A stretch of 64,000 nt of DNA from Tolypeutes matacus. Lineage: Eukaryota > Chordata > Mammalia > Cingulata > Chlamyphoridae. Of the stretch, positions 21,801-33,560 are shown one piece after another. The first letter of the stretch is position 1, and each line of letters begins with the position of its first letter. The notes beneath the pieces were generated by a model. The model was not told the DNA's origin. It did no database searches and saw only the letters and a list, made by a program, of their open reading frames with translations. The position numbers were made by a program, and so were the translations under genes. The stretch is from contig JAKSZT010053928.1 of NCBI GenBank assembly GCA_026826555.1, forward strand, positions 1,636,629-1,700,628, read 5' to 3'.

Positions 21801-22335
21801 GCTGAGACATTTACAGATATGGCATTACCAATATAGGACTGAAGCTAAAAGTCACCTTTCAAAACCATCAGTAATAAACACATTTTGATCAATTATGCTA
21901 GAAGAAAACCTGAATTATTTGTTTATCCTTTCTCTAGAGTATGCTATAAAATTGTTATCATATAAAGAGGCAATCAAAGAGTGTGAAGGCAAAAACGTAT
22001 GAAAACAAACTTTTTAGGGCTGTATCAGGCAGTTAATGAATTTTTTTTCTGGATTTTTTTTGAAATTCGTCATATTATAAAAATTCTGAATTGACATGAT
22101 TTCTTTACCTAGTCAAAATAAATCCTCATACCTGATTTTACATTCATCTTTTAAAATTCATTTTCTTAAAAAGCATTCCATAAGTTCAAACTTCAGATCC
22201 CACAAGCCTAGATCTGGCCCTGGAACTTCTGCTGTTACACGAAAGGCCACGTCCAGCGTCCTCCCCTTCCTGGGACTGGTATCTCTTCCTACAGGGATGT
22301 TAGGAATAGGTGGTTGGTTCGGCTTCAAGAAAAGA
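21801..22335. other. Unassigned sequence
   Basis: AT-rich, with no repeat or gene recognised. Confidence 0.4.
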
Positions 22336-22339
22336 ACAA

Positions 22340-22525
22340 TGGGCTGGAGTGGGACTGCAATTCTATTTCTGGATTAACCTTGATCTAATCCTGTGATCCT
22401 GGACAGGAGACTTTGATGCTCTGTGACCTTATTTTCCCATCAGTAAAATGGGATTCTTAAATAAGAGTTTATCTCACAGGGATATCTTGCATGTAGTATT
22501 ATGCAAAATGTTAAAAATCTTTGTG
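22340..22525 (+). repeat. MIR SINE
   Basis: 'gatcctggacaggagacttt', 'ctctgtgaccttattttccc', 'atcagtaaaatgggattctt' and the 'tctcacagggatatcttgca' region follow the sense MIR order with moderate decay. Confidence 0.75.
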
Positions 22526-22736
22526 GAAAAAAGCAGCCAACAAAAAGGGGAAAAGGCCACAACTATCACTCCTTGCATTTTTTCTCTGGCTAGCAGCAAA
22601 CTGTCTGAGGTTACTGGTAGCATCTTGGTAAGGCTTGACCACTTTAATATGCTGTTCCACACAGCCCTTGAGACAAAGTGAAAGCTGTCACGTGCCTTTC
22701 TAAGTTTCCCCAAAGTGTTTATGTTGGTGGTGGTTG

Positions 22737-22800
22737 CAAGTTCCCCTTTCCCTGTTTCTTTTCTTTTCTTTTTCCCTCCCTCCCTTCCTACCATCCTCAC
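22737..22800 (+). repeat. Polypyrimidine tract
   Basis: A C/T-only or near-C/T-only stretch (ttcccctttccctgtttctt, then cttttctttttccctccctc). It explains the Phe/Ser/Pro-rich open frames around it (22678-23161). Confidence 0.85.
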
Positions 22801-23814
22801 TTTCTACATGGAGGAAGTGGAAACACTCATTTCCTTCCTGTTCCCATTTCCTTTGTACGTTTCTCAGCCCTGCCTCTTCCACATCCTTGTCACCTGTCCT
22901 CCCCCTCCAAAACCCAATGCCACTTCTCTCTACTTCCTATCAAATACTGACCTGGCCATCACCTGTTGCCAGCTCTTCCAGAGGCTTGCGAAACATCTTG
23001 GAATTAGGCTGGTATTATACCAGTCCTCTGAGCAAGAGATGATGGAAGACAGAGTTGGCCTTGTTCAGATTTTGGGAGGGTCCCCTAGTGACTGGGCCAA
23101 TGTCCTTTTCGTTCTGTGCTCGTTCCTCACTGGTCACCTGCTGAGCTCCTCTGGTACATGAAGAAGAAACCCCTGACCTGTGTTCTCTTCCTTGCCCCTC
23201 ATCCCACCCGAAGCTCCCTTTGGCTTCTGAAATGTGCAGATAATGAGTGGATGAAAAAGGAGACAACTAATCCATAAAGCCAAGGGCTAAGCAGCCACAC
23301 TTGAATGTCTAAGAAAGGAGAGAAATACCCTCAAAGTGTCATCCACCAATGAGAAAGGAAAAGACTTGGTCGCATTTAGAAATTTTTTGTGTCTCTATAA
23401 ATTTGTTCCTCAAGGTAAACCGTCAGTCTGTCTAGGCCCATTTGTTAACAATGCATGTAACTCCTAACAGCATCTCAAAAGCATACTTACTCTCAATTTC
23501 GCTTCTCATTCGTTTTTATGATGCTAGGGAAATTCAGATTATATAGGCTTTCTTTGTGCTGAGATGGTAATTTTATATCACTGTAGATTAATAGCATTTT
23601 TAGTGATATTTGGTATCACTCATTTGTCTCCTATGGTCGTAAAGATATATATTTTTTCTAATTTGGCTTTACCAACAAATAAAAAATAAGAGTCTTTTTT
23701 CTGTTGAATGAGCGAAAAAGTTATTCTGATCATGAAAATTACTCCCTTTTAACATACCCATAATCCACCGCCTAATTGTTTTTTGTTATTGCAGCAATAC
23801 AGTCTCTACCAGAA

Positions 23815-23850
<36 letters not shown>

Positions 23851-26600
23851 GGTGGGTGCATGCATACAATTTGTTCTGCAGAAGACTTTCTTGCAGTTCT
23901 GATTACTGAATATCCAGTGTATCTGTTCAGAGCCTGCTCACTCAGGCACCCCTGTTTAGGAAGACCTTCCCCCTTTTTCCCTTCCTCTCTCTTGGCCTTA
24001 AAGTTTTGCAGATATCTCTACTTGGTGTACATGTTGATATTTCCAGAATCCTATTCTGAGAACCAGTCCTGCAGTGCTCATTTGGAGCAAGTACCCATTC
24101 CAGGGGTGGTTAGTAAGGAACAGAAAGGCAGTCAGACTTGGTTTGGTTCTCAGCTTTTAAGAGCTTCCTCCATCTGCTAAAATGTGCACTGCAAAGTTGC
24201 ACATAAAATGCTGATTAGTACCTCAGTGCAGATTCCTATAATGATCCACTTTCTCATGGTTTACATCACACTCTCCTAAGTACCTATTCACCTGTTCTTA
24301 TTGGAAAATTTTAATCATGTCTCTGACATTAGCTTGGCAATTTCAGCAGATACTTCACAATCTTTCAAAGTCTTTCTGCTCCATTTCATTCCTATTTCTT
24401 TTCTGCTGGTGTTAATTATTTTTGCAGCCAGCATACGTGTTTGTCAATAATGCATTACATTTTCCATGTGTCAGTTCTTCAGCCCATCAAAGAACCCTGT
24501 GGTTTGCATTCTAAATCTATTTTTTCCCCTTTCCTGACACAGCTCATTTTGCTCTGGGCCTGCCTCTAGTCCTCATTCCAAATCCATCGGAAGTTGCATG
24601 AAACTTGGCAACTGTAAAGCAGTCGCCAGCTTAATTGGGTCTAGTTCTCCACAGAGCATTAAGTTTGGGCCTGCAGCAGGTTGCACATTGTCCTAAAGTC
24701 CTGTGACTCCTTTGATACCAGAGGTGCCAGAAATGTCCTCACCTCCTGGGTCCTCACCTTATGGACTATTGCCCAAGGCAGTTCTCCATATTCTTAAATC
24801 AAGGGCAAGGTTTTAAGGCCCCCATTAAGCTTGGGGATCATGAAAACCTCTCCTGATCCCACTAGCTCCAGTTCCCAAATGTCATGCCTATACCTAATGA
24901 AAAAGGCCTCCTCTTAATGGCTCCTCAAAGAAACACCCAGCATAGTGCTAGGCATTGCTAAGGCTATATGACGAGAAGGCCTGGGGACTCACAGACACCT
25001 AGGCTGCTTTCAGGGGATGGGGTGGGGAGGTGTGCTGCTCCTGGTTTTTTTTGTTGTTTTGTCATCAGTAGTGTTCTCCCCCTCTGTCCAAGCATAACCT
25101 ATTCTTGGGAATTTTCTAATTGCTACCATTTCCTTTTTTTTTATGATTCATTTCAAGGGTACCTACGCCATGTCATGATCACAAGACTCTTCTTTTGTCA
25201 TGGCTTCTGAGAATTCACTGACTAGTTCCCTCTCACAGGCCAAGGAAACGCCATTTTAAAAGAATTCTCTCTGCTTCACAGAATGATTGCTCTTGTGGTA
25301 TAGGGCACATGAAGGGAAGTTTCTTTTCTTGTTTTGTTTTTGTTTCAGGTTCCCTCAGGGATTACACACATCCTGTTCTGAGTCTCCATTTCCTTGGGGA
25401 AACGCTCAGCCTGTGACGGGAAGAGAAGGGACTCGGCCCGAGCACCGTGGGTAGGCAGGAGATGAACACAAGGCTCCTCTCCGTCTGGGTTGCCCACTTT
25501 GTTTCCTCTTCTCCCCAAGTACGTCATTCATGTGGACCGGAATCATCCGTGTGCCACACACTGACCCTTGGTAAGATTCCATTTCTTACTTCCCTTCACT
25601 GTAACCTTAATCTGCCAACTCCTTCTGATATTTTTAACAGCTTTCTATCACCTGGGAGCGCTTCATCGCCAGGGTGGGCACGGGTGGGCAGAGAAAACAG
25701 ACGTGTGGGAAACAGCGGTATTAGGAGGATAGTACACAAACTCAAACTGGGAAACAATAGATTCTTGTGTGCTTAAGGATTTTAGATAATCAGGAATTTC
25801 TTTCATTGTTACTCCTCTTCTAATACTCACCACAAATGATCACTTTCTGGTAACTGCCCCACAAAGAACTGTTCTTCTGTGTACGCTCAGGCAGCCAGGC
25901 CAATAACCAAGAATAGTGACAAAGGCAGACAAAGGGAGAAGGAGAAAAGGGAAAATAAAGTCATAATTTGGATAATCCCCCTGAATACTGACCTACTAAT
26001 ATAGACCCGGGTATGTGTCCTCTCTATAGCTAGATCTTCTTGGAAATACCATTCTTGCTCTTTGAAAACCCCCTCTAGATGTCTTTTTCCAGGAAGAAAG
26101 ACATCTGATGGAGTCTTTCATGAAGAATAACAAGCAGGTGAAGCCTTAGTGTGCTACCTCTGGACTCGGTTACCTTGCGTTTGAAGTTGACAGGACGGAC
26201 AATCTGCAGCTGACCTTTTTCACTTCAGGTTTAGCTTTAATATCTAAGTTAATATCTAAGAAATTGTCTTCTCTGGCCACTCCCTGCTTTGCCCACTCAA
26301 ATGAAAATGAGTTGCTAGCTTTATTCAGTTCACTAACTCCATGGGTCAGGGCAGGCTAAAGAGAAGTAAATACATGAGAGGAAATATTGGCAAATTCTCT
26401 GTACTTTACAGGAAAGATCTATAATTAACTGTGCTTTGAGAAAACATTTCTTTGGAATGGCCATAGAAAGGGGTTTTGTTAAGAGAAGTTGAGGAGGGCT
26501 TAAGGGGTGGGTGCTCGCCATCACTGCCCCTGCAGAATTTTAAAGAAATGAAAGCTCCCATAAAATTCAGATAACTTTAACCAGTGATAATCTCTACCCA
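22801..26600. other. Unassigned, mostly unique sequence
   Basis: No gene or clear repeat apart from the microsatellite at 23813 and a short L2/MIR-like scrap at about 24935-24965 ('agcatagtgctaggcattgc'). Frames at 22715-23161 and 23776-24180 are low-complexity or microsatellite-driven and lack domains. Confidence 0.45.
23813..23857 (+). repeat. (TG)n(GGTG)n compound microsatellite
   Basis: A pure TG run followed by four GGGT-type units, then GCATGCAT. Alternating purine-pyrimidine sequence of this kind can adopt Z-DNA. It is likely polymorphic. Confidence 0.95.
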
Positions 26601-26604
26601 GTTA

Positions 26605-26725
26605 CCACATATGTAAAATGGATAATCTTGCCTGTCTCGTGGGCTTCTTAGGACTACTTCATATAAACTTCAGAAGAGGGTGCATAATAACTATTCTGTA
26701 AATGTTAGCAAATATTATTAATACC
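26605..26725 (+). repeat. MIR SINE 3' part
   Basis: 'acatatgtaaaatggataat', 'cttgcctgtctcgtgggctt' and 'attctgtaaatgttagcaaa' fit the sense MIR 3' half. Confidence 0.7.
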
Positions 26726-26739
26726 ATCAGCTAATAAAG

Positions 26740-27160
26740 TCCCCAGTTGCTCTTATACCACTGTTGAGAGGTTGCAAACGGATAGCCCATGAACAGGATG
26801 CTGTCTGCAGACATGTATTGTTTGGCATCAACAGAATTTTAGAAACCTTTGTATTAATTGCTGTGTTTTAAAATTGAGAGATTTCCTTAAAAAAAAAAAT
26901 TAAAAAAAAGCCATTTCCAATATTGCTTTAAAATGGGAAGATCCATGACTCCAGGACTGCATTCCTGTAAGATGGCAATGGACTAGAACAAGAGTCACTT
27001 TTAGAGGGGTTACATGCTCACCAGTTTGCAAAATCTCCACAATGTCCTGGTATCCTCCATGCATGACCTTTGGCTCATTTAGCCATTTGCATTTCCTTCT
27101 CCTGCTAATACTTTAAAAACGCTTTCATATTGGCTGGCTTATCTTGTTTTACACAAACTG
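26740..27160. other. Unassigned; weak hint of an old DNA transposon
   Basis: Around 26765-26885, 'gaggttgcaaacggatagcc', 'ttttagaaacctttgtatta' and 'ttttaaaattgagagatttc' faintly recall hAT-type non-autonomous elements. I could not find terminal inverted repeats, so no family is called. The A-rich run at 26889-26910 is unexplained. Confidence 0.25.
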
Positions 27161-27164
27161 TAAG

Positions 27165-27320
27165 ACAGGAAGTTAGGCAATATTATCCACATTTTATTGT
27201 TGAGGAAACTAATAAAAAGATGGGTTAAGTGGGGAAAATGTTCCCTAGTGAGCCTGCTGGGACTGGGACTAAAAGCCAGACCACCCACTTCTTCTCCAGC
27301 ATCACACTGCTTCCCCAAAC
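27165..27320 (-). repeat. MIR SINE
   Basis: 'tatccacattttattgttga', 'ggaaactaataaaaagatgg' and 'actgggactaaaagccagac' keep the antisense MIR core order. Confidence 0.65.
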
Positions 27321-27579
27321 CATGTGAACAAATTCCTCCCTCAAATTCCATTAGAAACTGTTTGTCCTCTGCCAATTGCATGGAGTGTTCTTTGCTGTGA
27401 TTTTAAGCAGTAGTGCAACATGATGTGCCAGTCACAAATGTAAGTTAAAATGTGCCCTAAGGTGTCTGAGGCGATGTCCTCTCCATTCTGCTAATAAACA
27501 GGGCAGTTTCTAATTATTTGCACGGAGTTTGGCTCCCAAGATAACTCAGTGTCCGTGTGGGCCCGTTTCACCTCTACTT
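27321..27579. other. Unassigned sequence
   Basis: No gene or repeat recognised. Confidence 0.4.
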
Positions 27580-27692
27580 ATTTCCATTACCTTGCATATT
27601 AGCTATGTCAAGTTGATGGGCCTGCTGCTCCCCAGGGTGGCTATTATAAATACTGGTGCTACTATGAAATGCTTCCAGTCTTCTGGAACCTC
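27580..27692 (-). pseudogene. Ancient non-LTR reverse-transcriptase relic (CR1/L3- or L2-like)
   Basis: Read on the minus strand from 27692, one phase gives EVPEDWK, then VAPVF, then RPINLT, one in-frame stop (27605-27603), and LICKVMEI. The same order and near-normal spacing mark the N-terminal RT domain of CR1/L2/RTE-type LINEs: a P-x-D-W-K block, then (V)xPIFKKG, then (N)YRP(V/I)SLT, then a C/G-K-(V/I)-M-E block. The segment between PVF and RP is about three residues shorter than usual. Only about 36 codons can be followed. Mammalian CR1/L3 and L2 copies are very old, so this survival is unusual. An L3-type CR1 is my preferred reading. Confidence 0.6.
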
Positions 27693-27699
27693 ATTTGAA

Positions 27700-28420
27700 C
27701 CAGGCAAGTTCTCTATAATGATCATTAATGATGTATTGCTTGCATATAAATGTTGGATATTAATCTTTTGTTTACTTTCCTTTTGCCATCAGACTTTTTA
27801 AGGGTTCTTTGTAATGTGCCATTAACAGATGAACAGGAGTAGCCTCTCTATTTGTGACTGAGTGATTTTTTAGTTGGCAATCAGGTGTAGCAGGCGAAGG
27901 CTTGATCTTGGAGCCCCGGCTGATAGACCTGCTTCCCCTGGCAGATATGAGTGCCTAGTGCTCTTGGAAGTTACATATCATTAATACCCATGTACAAAAC
28001 CTCACCTGGGCCTCTTTTCAAGGTACCAAGACTGTCTACTACCTCATGAGTTTCAAGAATTGAAGACTGGAACTCTCCGTACCAGGAAGTTCTAATCACC
28101 AACCCTTGAAAGAAGGACACTGTGGATGCTGGGCACATTCTGTTCTTTATTTACAGGAGCAGGCTTGCGTCTATGTTATAGTGGATCTGAGAGTTCATCT
28201 GGTCTGGGTTTTAGGATAAGTGCCCTTATGTTGAGACCCAAATCGCAAGTGTTTGATTAAATCTGAGTCTCCAAGACTTAGAACAGGCTGTTCTTCCTAT
28301 ATTGAAGCAGACTGGAAGAAATGTCTGCAGTTTACATGATGGGTGTGGACTACAAATAGTTAGTATCTGTGTAAGAAATGAGGAAGTTCCAAAGTTCTTC
28401 ATGGCACATGGGTCACTGTG
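27700..28420. other. Unassigned sequence beside the RT relic
   Basis: It may hold more of the same LINE, too decayed to read by eye. No gene recognised. Confidence 0.4.
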
Positions 28421-28424
28421 CATG

Positions 28425-28660
28425 AGCTCAGGAATAAGAAGATCTGGATTTGAAGCTCTATCATCTACTACCTATGAAAGTTTAGGAAGGTTTCTTAAAC
28501 TCTATTTAAGCCTTGGTTTTCCCATTTATTAAATACCCACTTCATAGGGTTGCTGTGAGGATTAAATGATAAAATAAATAAAACATTTAGCTCAGAGTCT
28601 AGTACAAAGTAAGGGCTCAGTATAAAAAGCACAAAGCTGTAATTATTATTATTATTTCAA
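28425..28660 (+). repeat. MIR SINE, near full length
   Basis: 'gatctggatttgaagctcta', 'tcatctactacctatgaaag', 'ccttggttttcccatttatt', 'tagggttgctgtgaggatta' and 'gtaagggctcagtataaaaa' run through the whole MIR consensus in order. Confidence 0.85.
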
Positions 28661-29075
28661 TTATTATGTGTGTCCATCCTGGCTTCAGCTGTGTTGAGTG
28701 CCCTCTTGGCCTTACATAGCTAAAGGAGAGAAGCTTTTGTTTGCTGGGCTGTCAGCCAAAAGTCTATCCCTGTACTACATGTCTTTGAGATCAGAACTTA
28801 GAAATTGCTGGACTTAGTTATGGGGAGGATGAGGAATTGGTCCTGTGCCCAAACAGTAAATTCTCCAGAAGTTTCTTATGGTAAGGAATGCACAAGAAAA
28901 CTTATTAGAAGCAGACATGCTTATTACACATAAACTCACACTTGAGAAAGGTGTGGAGGTTCTCATGGGAGAAAGTTAGCACAGACATCAAGACCACTGA
29001 GGCAGTCGTCATGAGGAAATTTGTTAGGTCCATGGTTGCTCTTCAGACATGTGTCATAGACAGGGATGGGCCAGT
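28661..29075. other. Unassigned sequence
   Basis: No feature recognised apart from an ATT-rich patch next to the MIR. Confidence 0.4.
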
Positions 29076-29079
29076 GTGG

Positions 29080-29330
29080 TTGCTTCAACTTCTCCTCCTC
29101 TCTCACTTGAAGTTTCTGAAAATCTATGATTGCCCCCTGCCTTCATCCTCTTCCTGCTCTAATTCATTCCTCCACACCTCTGCCAGAATGATCTTCATAG
29201 AACATAGAGCTAATCATGCCACTTCTCTTCTCAATGGTCCTTGCTGGTATCCATTGCTTACACAATTCAATCTGGGATCAGAACCAAAAGGATAACCCCT
29301 TAGACCTAAGCACATCATTGCCAATCCCTT
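29080..29330 (+). repeat. L2 LINE fragment
   Basis: 'gccagaatgatcttcataga', 'agctaatcatgccacttctc' and 'ggtatccattgcttacacaa' match the well-known sense L2 stretch upstream of its 3' end. The overlapping 117-residue frame (28942-29295) is a by-product of this repeat. Confidence 0.75.
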
Positions 29331-29334
29331 GAGC

Positions 29335-31645
29335 CCTCAATCCAAATGGAGTTGATGGTCCCACACAAGAAGATTGTGCTGGGAAGAGGCTAAAAAATTC
29401 AATGTAGACTTTTCACTACTCCTTCTAAGCATTTATCCAATAATTCAATTAAAGGAAGCTTAAGGAGAAGACACACATGTACTTCCCATCCTGCCTGGAG
29501 ATAAAACGTCTTCACATCCAAGGAAATGTTTATAGCTTAATACTCCTGAAAAGCTGTTCAATTACTTTAAGTTGATTCTAGAGTGTCCCTGAAGAGGCAC
29601 TATAGGGGGTTCAGGACTCAACTTTTTCAGTTGATTCCCTTTTCTCTTTGGAATCGAGTCCTCATCTCTGTTGCCTTAGTGCCTCTAATTACTAGCCTTC
29701 TACTTTTTCTTTAAATGCATGCCTCTATTAACCGATTGGTATTCTGTTTGATTCCTAGGGGAGCCTCAGTTACACATGGCTTTTCAGTGCTCCCTAAATA
29801 ATTAGTCACTTGAATCATATGCAAATAGAAGTTGAGGTTGCTCATCCCCAGTTTCTTTAGGTTGGCCTAATGAATCCTTCCTCAAACCCACGAGGCCATG
29901 ACTAGAAGGCACAACAGATCATTGTGGCAGAGAGCGAAGGTGCATCCCCTCCTGTTCTTTCCCCACATCTTTCCCATCTCTTAGATCCCACATCAGCAAA
30001 CTTGAGAACTCTACCTCCCCCAGGGAGCCTTAGGCAATTGCCTGGGAGGGCTCTAGTGGTGGTAATGGGAACGGTGGCCTTCTTTAAGCCCTCCAAAGTT
30101 GCTCCAGACATGACCATTCTCATATTCCATTTCAATACTCAGAACACCAAGAAAGAAACACCATACTAATCCCTTGTCCATTACTGATCTTACAAAGAAA
30201 TATGGATTGAAACAGCACTAATTTTTTAAAGCAATGATCCCTGTGGGCCCATATTGACTTGACTGTCACAAATCAGAAACATTTGGTCTCTGGTTTTGTG
30301 TGGAGCACAGTTGCCTTGGCTTCCAGCACATGGAAGACCCTGGGGAGCCTGAATGTGCTCTGGAAGAGCTGACTGTTCATCACTAGCTACTTGTAAAAGG
30401 CTTTCTTTACCACAACTTCTAAAATATTTTGTTCCAAACAATGACAAAGAGAACTTTAGTTCCATATCATGCCAAGCATTTCATGAAGACACAGAGAATA
30501 ACCATTAATTTGTCTCCATATTGGGGAAGAAGCCTTCTAAGATGGCAAAAAAATCCTTCAACTACTGGCTGAGAATGAGAGAAGTGAATGGTTCCACAGA
30601 CACGATTTCCCTTTCTACAATCATTAGTTTCTAAATCCCATCAGTTAAGAGTTCAGATAAATGTCTGGTTCCTAAAATGATTGACTTATGCCCCAAATCA
30701 GTTTCTCAAATACAAAACGATTTTTCTCTCATCCCCCATTTGTCACAAGAGACATGACCTGAGAAATATCTGCTATAAAAACTTGTACTCAGCAGCATAT
30801 TTCTTAAGTTAGCAGTGTAAAAACCAAAATAGAAGTTAGTGACTTCCAAAACCCCCCAACTGCTTTGTTCTTCCAACAGAAATGTTGCAGCACATTACTC
30901 CAAAATGTGGACTAGGACTCTTGGGTATTTTACAACAGCAAATTAACAATGGCTGAGTCATTTAATTTAAGAAACACAGCTAGCTAAGCACTAATTTATT
31001 TGAGCAAAAATTTTGAGGGCTTTTATCATGCTTGCACAAGATCCAGATTATCTGAAGACTCTGTAAATCAATAAATACCCTCTGACTTGATGGACCATTA
31101 CTGCTCTTCAAGACTCATTGCTGTCTGTTGGCTCAAACGTGGTGAAGTCTGGGAAGGTGATTTATATATCCACCATTCCAAATCACATCTCTATTTAAAA
31201 CTCACTATCTTGGAAATGAACTTCAAACTACTTTTGCCTGCAGGTATGGAGTATTAAGTTCCCCATCCAAGAGAGTATTGCAAACATCTGAATTCCCCAA
31301 GGTCACATCTGTACACACCTGCAGCCAAATCTTTTTCCTTTGTCTTCTCCCCAGGGGATGGAACTCAGCTTGATAGATAAGTCTTTTAGTTTTGGCCCTG
31401 CCACTTAACACAAACTTGACCTGAGTCACATAAATCACTTAGTCTTTCAGAGAGATGAATATTGGAATGAAGAGTCAAATTTTTTTACCAAAGGTCATCT
31501 ATTAAGTTTTCGCTCATGACCAGCAGGAGAAGCAGGGTAGTGCTGCCTCATTAAAAGAAACAGAAGAAACTTCAAGAAGCCAGGTGTGATAAGCAATGCC
31601 ATGTGGGAGAGAAATGTTAAAAAGAATGAGGAGTCTGAAAAGGAC
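29335..31645. other. Unassigned, mostly unique sequence
   Basis: No gene or repeat recognised. The frames at 29902-30135 and 29924-30169 are opposite-strand shadows of each other in a GC-richer patch. Confidence 0.45.
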
Positions 31646-31649
31646 CTTG

Positions 31650-32262
31650 AGTTCCGATTTCTCCCTTATACCCCATATCCCACAGGTCATTTGGTCTTGT
31701 TGATTCTACCTCCATAGTGCCACTCAAACCCAACCCTTACTTTCTGCTCTTTTTGCCATAGCTTTAGTTCTGGCCATTGCCATACCTCCCCAGGACTATT
31801 TGTCTCCTGTTTCCTCCACATTGCTGAGAGAAATATCCCTCATATCAGATGGAAAACCTGTCCCTTCACAATTGGGAGGTGTTGCTTCCACTATCCTGTC
31901 CTGGCCACCACCAGACTTCCTGTCATTTCCTGAAAACACCTTTGCTCATTCCTGTCTCTCTCTTTGGAACATCATTTCACATCCCAGCGTTCACTGTTAA
32001 AGTCCTAATTTCCCACGAAGCCCCTTTCCATCCACCCAATGAGAATTCATAGTCCCTGCCTCACATGTCATATCCTCAAAGCACTGTCTTTCTAGAAAGC
32101 ATAATATCGACCTCCTGCCTTGTACCATGTTTATTTATTGGTGTACATCTGCCTTCCTCCCGACTGTAAACTCTCTGATGGCAGGGATCACACCACCCAG
32201 TACTTAGCACAGGGCCCTGCACATAACCAATGCTTAGAAAATATTGAATGAATGAGTATAGA
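31650..32262 (+). repeat. L2 LINE 3' portion with intact terminus
   Basis: A long L2 copy ending in the diagnostic series 'cgactgtaaactctctgatg', 'gcagggatcacaccacccag', 'tagcacagggccctgcacat' and the terminal repeat 'ttgaatgaatgagt'. The upstream part keeps 'gcccctttccatccacccaa'-type pyrimidine-rich L2 sequence. It is the best preserved L2 in the window. Confidence 0.8.
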
Positions 32263-32264
32263 TA

Positions 32265-33380
32265 CACTGAGTCTGACATTGACTTTTGAGAAAGGAGAGT
32301 TAGTGGAGTCAAAGAGACAGAACTCAGAATTCTGAGCCGCAAAGTAAGAATATGGGTCTCTCACAAAATGATATTAAGATAATATTGTATGCATGTATGG
32401 AGTATTCTCAGTTCCCCTCCTATATCTCTTCTGTCTACAGCCTAGAAAAATCCCATTTCTTATACCCTCTTATCCAGCACCAAAAAGCTAGCTCTAGCAA
32501 GGTCTTGGCTGATCTAGCTCAAAGGCTCACAAATCTCAGATATATTTAGTTAATGGCATCATTATATATAAATATCTCAGTGCATGGTTTCGTTTTGTTT
32601 CTGCCTCATTCTATAGAACTCCTGGTACATTCTGGCACATCATCTATTTTTTCGATCTTTTTTTGTCTTCAGAACATTCTGGAATGACTCTAGGTCAATT
32701 TGAGTCTCACTTTTACTACTTTTTTTTTTTCTGTGTATTAAAATGTATTTTACTCTGTCACCTTAAAAAATTATTTTCAGCATCTGGCACTATTTATATT
32801 CATTCAGACCCATCTGAATAGGTTCTCCTATTCCTCATTGTCACTGATTTCTTACAAGCACAAAACCTTTCCATGTGCACTACCCCTCACCTACATGTTG
32901 AGAGCCTGTAGATCCTCTGGTCTCAAGGGTCCTGCAAAATGGTACTGGCAATATCCTTGTGATCAGAACCTGGAGGGGTCTTGACTAGTTTCCTTCCTCA
33001 CAGCCAACATTTGCCCTCAGGATCCATCTCCCCACTTCCCTTGTCATTATGCCCATACAGGCCCAGTTGCCATGCAACTCTACCACTTCTTGATATTACT
33101 CTCCCACACCTACCACATAGGTGCCCCTGTTTATACTGGTCTTCCTGTCCCTTGGAGGAGGTTCCTTAAAGATGGAGGACTCTGTACTAGTCTAATTCTA
33201 TTCCTCATCATATGGATGGCCTCCCCTGGCACTGTGCCATTCTCCAAGTCTCTTTTCCTATTAGGTGCTTCCTGAAGTTTTTCAATAATTCCCCAAAGAG
33301 AACCTCATTTCCCTCTCCTCCTCTCTCCTCTTCTAGTTCATGTACCTTGTCCACATTATTATTATTTGTAATACTAGCTT
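32265..33380. other. Unassigned; pyrimidine-rich part may be L2-derived
   Basis: The section at about 32980-33250 is C/T-rich like internal L2 sequence ('tgttccttcc'-style runs), but no landmark order could be established. Confidence 0.35.
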
Positions 33381-33384
33381 AAAA

Positions 33385-33560
33385 TGGTTGAGTTCTTACT
33401 ATGAGCCAGGCAATGTACTTGTTACAATGTTCTCATTTACTGCACATTATAGCCTTATGAGGAAATTAATATTATTTTCATGCCCATTTTATAGAGTGTA
33501 AACCAAGACTTCAAGAGGTGAAATACTTTGCCCAAGTTTACAACAGAGGTTATTATAGAA
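33385..33560 (-). repeat. MIR SINE
   Basis: 'gagttcttactatgagccag', 'gcaatgtacttgttacaatg', 'ccttatgaggaaattaatat', 'tgcccattttatagagtgta' and 'actttgcccaagtttacaac' are the antisense MIR landmarks in order. Confidence 0.85.

Noticed and set aside
22715..23161. 148-residue plus-strand open frame with Phe/Pro/Ser-rich start
   Set aside because: It is driven by a polypyrimidine tract and overlaps frames in other phases. No domain.
23776..24180. 134-residue plus-strand open frame with a Cys-Val repeat
   Set aside because: The repeat is a TG microsatellite read in frame. Nothing else supports a protein.
26740..26940. hAT-type DNA transposon
   Set aside because: A faint resemblance only; no terminal inverted repeats or 8-bp TSD could be found.
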